A stretch of 5,997 bases of DNA, taken from NCBI GenBank assembly GCA_900555955.1, contig USNA01000069.1:1-5997 (forward strand), written 5' to 3'. The stretch is from an uncultured Collinsella sp. Lineage in GTDB: Bacteria; Actinomycetota; Coriobacteriia; Coriobacteriales; Coriobacteriaceae. A program made the translations under genes and the position numbers. The notes beneath the pieces are model-generated. The model was given only the letters and a program-made list of their open reading frames with translations. It made no database searches and was not told where the DNA came from. Below are positions 1 to 4,843 of the stretch, one piece after another; the first letter of the stretch is position 1; the number at the start of each line of letters is the position of its first letter.

Positions 1-110
1 GCATTGCGTACGTGGGCGCAGTGGGCGCCGCGTTCTCGCTTGTGGCCTGGGCGCTCACGCTGGTGACGATTAAGCTGGCTCGTTGGGAGCGCAAGCGGGC
101 GAGGGCGTAG
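1..110 (+). CDS. C-terminal end of an unidentified membrane protein (5' end outside the window)
   Basis: An open frame enters from the left edge (first complete codon at base 3) and ends in TAG at 108-110. Its 35 visible residues begin IAYVGAVGAAFSLVAWAL, continue as a hydrophobic stretch of about 22 residues, and finish with a very basic tail (KLARWERKRARA). One transmembrane helix followed by a positively charged end fits a membrane protein whose C-terminus is cytoplasmic. The family cannot be named from this fragment. The phosphatase gene starts 51 bp downstream on the same strand with no visible terminator between them, so they may share a transcript. That the frame is coding is likely, from its length to the edge, its codon use and its membrane-like composition, but it is short. 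Confidence 0.6.
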   Translation, partial: IAYVGAVGAAFSLVAWALTLVTIKLARWERKRARA

Positions 111-161
111 GCGTAGATGCGATACTCGAGCTCGATGATGACGATTGAAAGAAAACCGCAT

Positions 162-608
162 ATGCAACGCGTACTGTTTATCTGCCATGGCAACATCTGC
201 CGCTCGACGATGGCCGAGTCGGTGTTTACCGAGCTGATGCACCGCGCCGGGCGCGCGGGCGAGTTTGTCATTGATTCCGCTGCGACCTCGACCGAGGAGA
301 TCGGCAACCCGCCACACCACGGTACCGTTGCCAAGCTGCGCGAGGTCGGGATTCCCGTCGTTGAGCACCGTGCCCGCCAGGTGCGTCGCGCAGAGTATGG
401 CAACTGGGATCACATTGTCTATATGGATGCTGAGAACGCGCGTGGCCTACGCCGCATCTTTGGCGACGACCCCGACGGCAAGATCTCGCGCCTGCTCGAT
501 TGGACCGATCGCCCCGGCGACGTAGCCGACCCCTGGTACACCGGTAATTTCGATGCCACCTACCGCGATGTACTCGCCGGTTGCACCGCTATGCTCGAGC
601 AGCTGTAG
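162..608 (+). CDS. Low-molecular-weight protein-tyrosine phosphatase
   Basis: Cytoplasmic phosphatase of the LMW-PTP family, 148 residues (family usually about 140-160). The signature loop follows the first beta strand: MQRVLFICHGNICRS, with nucleophile C8 and phosphate-binding R14 in the CX5R motif. The general-acid loop DPWY is near the C-terminus with Asp at about residue 123. Members remove phosphate from phosphotyrosine, for example on bacterial tyrosine kinases of capsule and exopolysaccharide pathways; a minority act on phosphoarginine. The fifth position of the loop is Ile (I12), as in phosphotyrosine enzymes, rather than the Thr of the phosphoarginine phosphatase YwlE. An in-frame ATG at 117 would add 15 residues, but the family core begins right at the 162 ATG, so 162 is preferred; its Shine-Dalgarno is weak (GAAAG around 147). 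No kinase or polysaccharide gene is visible beside it to identify the partner. Confidence 0.92.
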   Translation: MQRVLFICHGNICRSTMAESVFTELMHRAGRAGEFVIDSAATSTEEIGNPPHHGTVAKLREVGIPVVEHRARQVRRAEYGNWDHIVYMDAENARGLRRIFGDDPDGKISRLLDWTDRPGDVADPWYTGNFDATYRDVLAGCTAMLEQL

Positions 609-654
609 GCGCTCGGGCGGCGCGGATATACGGGCCACGCCATCGGTATAAAAC

Positions 655-776
655 GAGCGTGGATTTTCTCCCGCATACAAATTGAGCGTGGAAAATCTCC
701 CACTTTGAGCGTTCAAGGGCGCCCTAAACGGGAGATTATCCACGCTCATTATCTCGGTGGGAGATTATCCACGCTC
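655..776. repeat. Four-copy inverted array of an 18-bp repeat in the convergent gap
   Basis: Four copies of GAGCGTGGAWWWTCTCCC lie here. Two read on the + strand (655-672, 684-701) and two on the - strand (730-747, 759-776). Copies in each pair start exactly 29 bp apart, leaving 11-bp spacers of unrelated sequence, and the pairs face each other across 28 bp that contain the perfect palindrome AGGGCGCCCT (716-725). Copy 1 can pair with copy 4 (two mismatches) and copy 2 with copy 3 (one mismatch), giving a long cruciform or RNA hairpin. The array fills the gap between the phosphatase (ends 608) and the convergent gene (stop codon 779, only 2 bp away). It could act as a bidirectional terminator, as a REP-like dispersed repeat, or as a protein-binding array. 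There is no T-run typical of an intrinsic terminator. Confidence 0.85.
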
Positions 777-778
777 GG

Positions 779-1108
779 TTACTCGTCGACGATCTCGGCA
801 AGCCAGACGTTCAGCGTATCGACCTCGGGGCAGCAGAACTTTGCCGTACCGGGCTCGTTGCCAGGCACGGTTCCGCCGTAGCGCAGGATATCGATATAGG
901 GAAAGCCCACGTGGCAGGCCATGGCGCACATCTTGCCGCGGTCTCGGTCGAAGTCAAAGACGTCGCCCGGCTTATGACCATGGTGGCAGCGGCACACACC
1001 CAGCTGATCCACGCAGCTCACGCGGATACGCGGACGCTTGCCCCGCGACGCGCCGAGCGGCTTGTCCCCGCCCGCGGGCTTGGCACCGCCCTCGCCAGCG
1101 TTACTCAT
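779..1108 (-). CDS. Cysteine-rich TIGR04076-type protein of unknown function
   Basis: 109 residues, recognised as a TIGR04076-type small protein from the pattern CxCHHGHKPGD, then a Cys-x3-Cys-His segment, a YGG turn and a late CCPEVD. The function of the family is not known. Seven cysteines (32, 39, 41, 61, 65, 92, 93) and clustered histidines (42, 43, 45, 66) suggest a bound metal or redox-active thiols; this is inference. The first 25 or so residues are a Gly/Lys/Arg-rich, probably disordered extension before the conserved domain. No signal peptide or membrane segment is seen, so it is probably cytoplasmic. Its ATG lies inside the end of the upstream kinase gene (8-bp overlap, ATGAGTAA contains both start and stop), which implies translational coupling and a shared transcript. 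The next in-frame Met is at residue 60, inside the domain, so this start is favoured. Confidence 0.85.
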   Translation of the reverse strand: MSNAGEGGAKPAGGDKPLGASRGKRPRIRVSCVDQLGVCRCHHGHKPGDVFDFDRDRGKMCAMACHVGFPYIDILRYGGTVPGNEPGTAKFCCPEVDTLNVWLAEIVDE

Positions 1109-1925
1109 GGTCGATCACATCCAGGCAGGCCTCGATGGGAAGGCCGGCCGACTTGTCCTCTTGGTCGGCATTGCGCTCGATAAGCTCGGCCACCCCACGC
1201 ATAGCGTCGGTCGTCGCACGTTGCAGGCTCCAGCCGGCCATAACGCGACCCACGAGCACCGACGAGAACGTATCGCCCGTGCCCGGGAAATACACCGGGA
1301 TCAGCTCAAAGGGAATCGTAAAGTACTCTCCCGCCACATGATCGTAGCCGATAACGGCACTCGCCCCGTCGACCTTTGCGCTCGTGATGACCACCGACTT
1401 GGCGCCCAGCGCGAGCATGGCATCCACGAGCGTACGAGCCTCGTCGGCCGTAATCTGCTCGGCCATAGGCGTATCGGTGAGCAGACACGCCTCGGTATAG
1501 TTGGGCACCGCGTAGTCGGCGCACTCGACCAGGCTGCGCATAAGGCCGATGGTCGACTCGGGCACGCCAGCGTAGAGCCTGCCGTTGTCGGCCATGATGG
1601 GGTCGACAAACACCTTGGTGCCCTTTTGCGCGCGGCGGTGGCAAAAGTCCGAGATGATGCGTGCCTCTTCCTCGGTCACGATAAAGCCGGTCGAGATGGC
1701 GTCGAATTCAAAGCCGAGCTCCTCCCAGATGGCGAGACTCTGGCGGACATACTCCGTGGTGTCGTGGATGTAGAACTTAGGGTAGTTGAGCGTATCGGAA
1801 ACGAGGGCCGTCGGCAGGTTGTGGATGCGATAGCCCATGTGCGACAGCACCGGCAGCATGGCAGAAAGCGCGACCTTGCCGTAGCCGCACATATCGTTGA
1901 TCAGCAGCAGCTGAGTGTTCTTCAT
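1101..1925 (-). CDS. Pyridoxamine/pyridoxal kinase (PdxK/PdxY type, ribokinase fold)
   Basis: 274 residues, normal for PdxY-type kinases, which phosphorylate the 5'-hydroxyl of pyridoxal, pyridoxamine or pyridoxine with ATP in the cytoplasm to salvage vitamin B6. The N-terminal strand runs into INDMCGYGKVAL. DPIMADNG (108-115) matches the family DPVMGDNG segment, PNYTEA (141-146) matches PN-x-TEA, and GTGD (215-218) is the anion hole with the catalytic Asp218. The open frame extends 60 codons further upstream, but the start at 1925 is chosen because the family begins there and a purine-rich Shine-Dalgarno (AAGGGGGA) sits 5 bases before it. The stop overlaps the start of the cysteine-rich gene. 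No clear promoter was found in the 180 bp upstream. Specificity among B6 vitamers, or for a related hydroxymethylpyrimidine, cannot be read from sequence alone. Confidence 0.88.
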   Translation of the reverse strand: MKNTQLLLINDMCGYGKVALSAMLPVLSHMGYRIHNLPTALVSDTLNYPKFYIHDTTEYVRQSLAIWEELGFEFDAISTGFIVTEEEARIISDFCHRRAQKGTKVFVDPIMADNGRLYAGVPESTIGLMRSLVECADYAVPNYTEACLLTDTPMAEQITADEARTLVDAMLALGAKSVVITSAKVDGASAVIGYDHVAGEYFTIPFELIPVYFPGTGDTFSSVLVGRVMAGWSLQRATTDAMRGVAELIERNADQEDKSAGLPIEACLDVIDHE

Positions 1926-2105
1926 GAGTGTCCCCCTTGGGTCGGGTGCGACGCGACGGCGCCACAGTGCGACTAAGTGTAGCGCAGGGGACGTTGCAAG
2001 CGGGCGCAGGCGCCGAGGAGGGCACATTGTTGCGGAAAGGTTACGGAAATGGGAGGCAAAATCGCGGCGGTAGCGGCACAGTAGCTGCCATCTATTTACT
2101 ACCAT
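1926..2105. other. Gene-free leader upstream of the pyridoxamine kinase gene
   Basis: This is the first part of the 617-bp gap between the kinase start (1925) and the end of the regulator gene (2543). It should hold the kinase promoter on the - strand. A -10-like TACACT (minus strand, 1981-1976) is present, but no convincing -35 element stands at the right distance. No hairpin or coding frame worth reporting was seen apart from the Shine-Dalgarno next to the start. Confidence 0.4.
1931..1938 (-). promoter_or_regulatory. Ribosome binding site fixing the pyridoxamine kinase start
   Basis: On the - strand AAGGGGGA ends 5 bases before the ATG at 1925. It supports this start over the longer open frame, whose extra residues are basic and low in family similarity. 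Confidence 0.7.
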
Positions 2106-2263
2106 TCCAAAACTATGCCGGATTACTACGATAAACCGTTAGCCTCCAACCACAACGAATTGCACTCCGGCAAAACCGCAGGTAGACAGCTTGTGATTTT
2201 ACGAAAAACAATGCCGAGGTCTGATATTTCGAATTCATCGTAGTAATCCGGCATAGTTTTGGA
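2106..2263. repeat. 158-bp MITE-like element with perfect 27-bp terminal inverted repeats
   Basis: The left end (2106-2132, beginning TCCAAAACTATGCCGGATTA) is the exact reverse complement of the right end (2237-2263), with 104 bp between them. The interior has no credible gene. A frame of about 70 codons on the - strand crosses it but resembles nothing and includes both repeats. No clear target-site duplication flanks the element. Perfect long inverted ends around a short non-coding core fit a non-autonomous miniature transposon or a REP-type palindromic element; the ends could also form an unusually stable RNA hairpin. No transposase gene is present in the window. Confidence 0.8.
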
Positions 2264-2401
2264 CAAAGCAACTTCGAAAGGGTGTCACCGCAGCCCAAAA
2301 TGATTCGTTTTCCTCCGTCCCCCACGGATCACTCAACAAGAGCGTCCCCAACGACTATCCCAACAAGGGCAACGCCGATGTTTTGGCGAAGTCAGCGAAA
2401 A

Positions 2402-2494
2402 CCCGTCAGAGCGAGCAAGGTGCCTTGAAGCAAGGCGGCATTGACCTTCTGGTCATGCCGCCGAAGTTGAAAGGCAGATTGCCGCTCTGGCGGG
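2402..2494 (+). other. Structured non-coding block with nested stems (possible RNA or repeat)
   Basis: CCCGTCAGAGCG (2402-2413) can pair with CGCTCTGGCGGG (2483-2494) over 12 positions with a single G-U wobble when read as + strand RNA. Inside are CAAGG-TG-CCTTG (2416-2427), a competing pairing of CCTTG with a second CAAGG (2423-2435), and a strong hairpin GGCGGCATTGACC / GGTCATGCCGCC (2434-2446 with 2451-2462; one bulged A, loop TTCT). The wobble would be an A-C mismatch on the - strand, which slightly favours a + strand transcript. No promoter for one was recognised. It may instead be a DNA-level repeat or lie in the 3' region of the regulator transcript. Confidence 0.5.
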
Positions 2495-2510
2495 CTTGCA
2501 GCGTCGAGCC

Positions 2511-2537
2511 GTTGCGCGGTTTGGAAAACCGCGCAAC
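2511..2537 (-). terminator. Perfect 12-bp hairpin just after the GntR gene (possible terminator)
   Basis: GTTGCGCGGTTT (2511-2522) and AAACCGCGCAAC (2526-2537) form a perfect 12-bp stem with a 3-base loop, starting 5 bp beyond the regulator's stop codon on the - strand. Position and stability fit a transcript 3' end. There is no T-run after the stem on either strand, so intrinsic termination is uncertain; it could be an RNA-stabilising hairpin. Confidence 0.5.
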
Positions 2538-2542
2538 TAGAG

Positions 2543-3262
2543 CTACATGACCATAACGTAGCGCGATCCCACGTAGTACTGCTTACCCATCAGGACCGGC
2601 TCGCCATTGGGACCCGTGAAGCCGGCACGCAGGTTGAGCAGCGGATCGTGCGGAGCAATGCCCAGCTCGGCCGCCTGCTCGGTATTGGCACGAACGGCCT
2701 CGACCGTGCGGTAGCCAACCGAAACAATCGGCGTTCCGCCAACACGCTCGACCTCGGCAAAAATCGACTTGTCCTCAAGATCGGCCGTCAACAGCTCACG
2801 GTAGGCATCAAACGGCACAAAGATGTTCTCCTCAAAGATGGGCTCGCCGTCGGCCGTACGCACGCGCTTGATATGCAGCAGCAGCGCATCCTTCTGCAGG
2901 CCAAAGAACTCCATCTCGTTTTGGCGCGCCGGAACGATCTGGCGATCGATCACGTGCGCACCGGCCTTCATGCCGTTGCCGGCACACAGCGCGGTAAACG
3001 TCTGCAGCGTCGAGGCGTGAAACTGGCGATTGATGTGCGGCGTGGAGACAAAGGTGCCACGGCCCTGCTGCTTAACCAGGTAGCCATCGGAGCACAGCTC
3101 CTCGACGGCGCGGCGCACCGTAATGCGGCTCACGTCGTACTGCTCGGCTAGCTCAAGCTCGGACGGAATACGCTCCTTGGGTGCATAAACACCTTTCTCG
3201 ATCGCATCCTTGATTTCGTCGTAAATCTGCTGGTAAAGCGGTGCATTTTTGGGCGCAGGCAT
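2543..3262 (-). CDS. GntR-family (HutC subfamily) transcriptional regulator with UTRA domain
   Basis: 239 residues, the usual length for the HutC/FarR branch of GntR regulators. Residues 8-73 are the winged helix-turn-helix: PLYQQIYDEI, then SELELAEQYDVSRITVRRAV with the recognition helix around 45-53, then the wing KQQGRGTFVS. Residues about 92-235 match a UTRA ligand-binding domain, ending GEPVLMGKQYYVGSRYVM. Such proteins are cytoplasmic dimers, often repressors that release DNA on binding a small ligand, frequently a sugar phosphate, amino sugar or amine-sugar. The start is chosen because the family begins a few residues before PLYxQI; its Shine-Dalgarno is modest (AAGAG, 9 bases away). 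The ligand is unknown. The SIS/HAD genes about 1.6-3.4 kb upstream on the same strand are plausible targets, but YitT lies between, so this is only a suggestion. Confidence 0.93.
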   Translation of the reverse strand: MPAPKNAPLYQQIYDEIKDAIEKGVYAPKERIPSELELAEQYDVSRITVRRAVEELCSDGYLVKQQGRGTFVSTPHINRQFHASTLQTFTALCAGNGMKAGAHVIDRQIVPARQNEMEFFGLQKDALLLHIKRVRTADGEPIFEENIFVPFDAYRELLTADLEDKSIFAEVERVGGTPIVSVGYRTVEAVRANTEQAAELGIAPHDPLLNLRAGFTGPNGEPVLMGKQYYVGSRYVMVM

Positions 3263-3350
3263 ATCTAATCACTCTTATCGAAATATCGAAATAACTAATA
3301 CGTATATAACGTCTAGTTTCATATTACCTCATAATGATAAAACGATACAC
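3263..3350 (-). promoter_or_regulatory. AT-rich promoter/operator region of the GntR gene
   Basis: This stretch is much richer in A+T than the surrounding genes. It contains a perfect tandem 8-mer ATCGAAAT (3277-3284, 3285-3292), the palindrome ATACGTAT (3298-3305) and GTCTAGTT (3311-3318), which resembles one side of the GTCTAGAC core bound by some HutC-type regulators. A -10-like TAATAT is present on the - strand around 3322-3327 without a good -35. Autoregulation by the encoded repressor is a reasonable inference. Confidence 0.4.
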
Positions 3351-3354
3351 TCTC

Positions 3355-3398
3355 CCTACCAAAAAGCGACAGCTTCATTTTGGTAGGTTTTATCTGGG
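3355..3398. repeat. 44-bp hairpin-forming dispersed repeat, copy A
   Basis: CCTACCAAAA (3355-3364) pairs perfectly with TTTTGGTAGG (3378-3387), and is followed by the conserved tail TTTTATCTGGG (3388-3398). The same 44 bp recurs at 5489-5532 with four differences. It lies between the end of the yitT-like gene and the regulator start, 93 bp upstream of that start. The core GACAG in the loop and the one-sided tail are conserved between the copies. It may be an intergenic palindromic repeat; read on the + strand the TTTTAT tail is terminator-like, but no + strand gene ends here. Confidence 0.75.
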
Positions 3399-3400
3399 CA

Positions 3401-3444
3401 AACGAGAGCCTCTCGAAAGCAACGGGGCTTTCGGGGGGCTCGTT
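3401..3444 (-). terminator. Hairpin downstream of the YitT-family gene (possible weak terminator)
   Basis: CGAAAGC (3414-3420) and GCTTTCG (3427-3433) form a 7-bp stem, extended by AACGAG (3401-3406) with CTCGTT (3439-3444) across an internal loop. It starts 37 bp past the yitT-like stop codon on the - strand. The following sequence has only a short GTTTG, so termination efficiency is doubtful. Confidence 0.35.
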
Positions 3445-3481
3445 CGGATGGGTTGCGCAGGACCGGCAAAATGCCAATACC

Positions 3482-4489
3482 CTACTTGCCGTCGTCCTGC
3501 TGCAGGCTGTCCTGTTCGCTGAGGCGCGCCTGCCTGCTGGCCATGCGTGCGGGCTTGTCGGGATCGGGAACGGCCGTGGGCATGGGCTCGTCGACATGAC
3601 CACCCCACCAGCCGCCCACAAAGTTGAGCGTGTGGAACACATTGATCACGGCGCCGGGATCAACGTCGCACACCAGCTTGATAATGTCCTGACTCTCGTA
3701 GGTCGAGACAACGGTGTTCAGCAGGTACATCTTTTCGCGGCTATATCCGCCGACGACCTCGGCGCAGCTAATGCCGTGCTGAAAATGGTTTACGTAGGCA
3801 GTCATGACCTCGTCTGCCTTACGCGTCGTGATCTGCAGCGTCACGCGATCGTAGCGACGATAGAAACTGTCGATGGTCTTGGTCGAAATAAACTGGAACA
3901 CGATGGAATACGCCGCCTTGTCCCAGCCAAACATAAAGCCAAAGATCGCCAGGATAAAGCAGTTGAAACCAAAGATGACGCCCCAGATGGTCTTGCCCGT
4001 GTGGTTGGAAACCCACAGCGCGATAAAGTCGGTGCCGCCGGTGGATGCGCCGGATTTAAGTGCGATGGCAGCGCCCAGACCCGAGACCACGCCGCCAAAA
4101 ATGATGAGCATGATCTTGTCGCCCAAAAACGGCGCGAAGTGAAAGACGTTGAGGAACAGCGACGAGAGCACGACCTGCATCATCGAGAAGATGACGAAGC
4201 GCTTGCTAATGCCGCTCCAGCATAGGAGCGCCACGGGGATGTTGAGCGCGAGCATACCGAGCGAAATGTCGATGCGAACGCCGCCCAGCGAGGTAACGCG
4301 ATCGAGCAGGACCGCAACGCCGGTGAGGCCGCTCGGAAGCAGGTCGGCGGGCTGAATGAACGCCTGGATCAGGAATGTCTGGAGAACGGCGGAAATCGTG
4401 ACCGCCACGGCAGTAATGGCGCGGCGGACGATGGTGAGGCGGCCGAGTACGAGCACTCGGTCCGTGAGCTGATCGATGGCGTTCGCCAC
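3482..4489 (-). CDS. YitT-family integral membrane protein with C-terminal DUF2179 domain
   Basis: 335 residues. The N-terminal two thirds (about 22-200) carry several hydrophobic segments typical of YitT membrane proteins, with the paired Gly-rich motifs PSGLTGVA (52-59) and GASTGGTDFIA (147-157). Residues about 213-292 are the soluble DUF2179 domain (RVTLQITTRKADEVM to VINVFHTLNFVGG), expected in the cytoplasm. The biochemical role of the family is not established. The protein is longer than usual (about 280-290) because of a polar tail of some 40 residues after the domain, rich in Pro, Asp, Gln and Ser. The start is a GTG, favoured by AAAGGAG five bases upstream. An extended -10 promoter stands 46 bp before it, and palindromic repeats separate it from the HAD gene upstream, so it is probably transcribed on its own. 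Confidence 0.92.
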   Translation of the reverse strand: MANAIDQLTDRVLVLGRLTIVRRAITAVAVTISAVLQTFLIQAFIQPADLLPSGLTGVAVLLDRVTSLGGVRIDISLGMLALNIPVALLCWSGISKRFVIFSMMQVVLSSLFLNVFHFAPFLGDKIMLIIFGGVVSGLGAAIALKSGASTGGTDFIALWVSNHTGKTIWGVIFGFNCFILAIFGFMFGWDKAAYSIVFQFISTKTIDSFYRRYDRVTLQITTRKADEVMTAYVNHFQHGISCAEVVGGYSREKMYLLNTVVSTYESQDIIKLVCDVDPGAVINVFHTLNFVGGWWGGHVDEPMPTAVPDPDKPARMASRQARLSEQDSLQQDDGK

Positions 4490-4494
4490 GCAGG

Positions 4495-4501
4495 CTCCTT
4501 T
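4495..4501 (-). promoter_or_regulatory. Ribosome binding site fixing the GTG start of the YitT-family gene
   Basis: AAAGGAG on the - strand ends 5 bases before GTG at 4489-4487, a near-ideal Shine-Dalgarno. It supports the GTG rather than a downstream ATG as the start. Confidence 0.8.
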
Positions 4502-4534
4502 CGAAGGCAGATGTAGTTGTGGGGTATGTCCGCG

Positions 4535-4543
4535 ATTGTAGCA
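4535..4543 (-). promoter_or_regulatory. Extended -10 promoter for the YitT-family gene
   Basis: On the - strand TGCTACAAT provides an extended -10 (TGn plus TACAAT, one base from TATAAT). It lies about 46 bases before the GTG start and would give a leader of roughly 35-40 bases. No good -35 hexamer stands 17 bp upstream (TTGAAG is 20 bp away), which extended -10 promoters can tolerate. Confidence 0.5.
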
Positions 4544-4627
4544 TGGAGCGTGCGGGGGCGCTTCAATTCACCCTCTCTCGACAACCAAAGCGGGACCAGC
4601 AACCCCACGACCAAAGGCCCAAATTAC

Positions 4628-4746
4628 AAGTGAGTAGACTTTACGCGACCTGCAGAGCACACCCAAAACCGCCACCCCTGTGACCTGCGGTTTTACTAGA
4701 GCAGATGCGCTTTGTGCTCGTCTTGCATCAAAAAGTCTACTCACTT
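4628..4746. repeat. 119-bp nested palindromic element with 15-bp inverted ends
   Basis: AAGTGAGTAGACTTT (4628-4642) is the exact reverse complement of 4732-4746. Nested inside are GAGCACA (4655-4661) with TGTGCTC (4713-4719), and AAAACCGC (4665-4672) with GCGGTTTT (4687-4694), the latter enclosing CAC-CCCT-GTG. All three arms pair in register as one branched cruciform. The inner arm, with A-run and T-run on either side, could act as a bidirectional terminator, for instance for the HAD gene that ends at 4844 on the - strand. It is also consistent with a dispersed palindromic repeat. No gene is seen in it. Confidence 0.75.
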
Positions 4747-4843
4747 AGTCCGAATCGAAGCCAAACGGATCCAAATAGATGACAAATTGAGCCAGTCCAC
4801 CGCAAAAAACGTTTGAACCCGTGCTTCTCGCGGCGGATTGACA
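4747..4843. other. Spacer downstream of the HAD gene, no feature recognised
   Basis: This completes the 354-bp gap between the yitT-like start and the HAD gene. On the - strand it has a six-base T-run (around 4804-4809) after the HAD stop, but only a very weak stem precedes it, so it is not called a terminator. No coding frame or repeat was recognised. Confidence 0.4.

Noticed and set aside
655..776. CRISPR array
   Set aside because: Only four short repeats occur, two of them inverted, with 11-bp spacers and no cas genes; the geometry is that of a palindrome, not a CRISPR.
757..1341. + strand open frame of 194 codons over the convergent genes
   Set aside because: The product is extremely Arg/Ser-rich, begins inside the repeat array and lies antisense to two supported genes.
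1038..1976. Long + strand open frame of 312 codons opposite the kinase gene
   Set aside because: It is antisense to a kinase with intact family motifs. The frame is open because of GC-rich codon use and its product is Arg/His-rich with no recognisable domain.
2113..2325. - strand frame of 70 codons across the 158-bp inverted-repeat element
   Set aside because: It includes most of both inverted repeats, has no ribosome binding site that stands out and matches no family.
2314..2328. Small hairpin TCCGT-CCCCC-ACGGA as a terminator
   Set aside because: The stem is only 5 bp, no T-run follows on either strand and no gene ends nearby in the right orientation.
2257..2550. A + strand frame open for about 97 codons across the gap before the GntR gene
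   Set aside because: It has no ATG until two thirds of the way in, runs through the end of the inverted-repeat element, the folded block and the perfect hairpin, and resembles no family I know. The palindromes explain the sequence better than a gene does; a decayed gene cannot be fully excluded.
3380..4225. + strand open frame of 281 codons opposite the YitT-family gene
   Set aside because: It is a shadow of the membrane protein gene on the - strand, which has clear motifs, a good ribosome binding site and a promoter.
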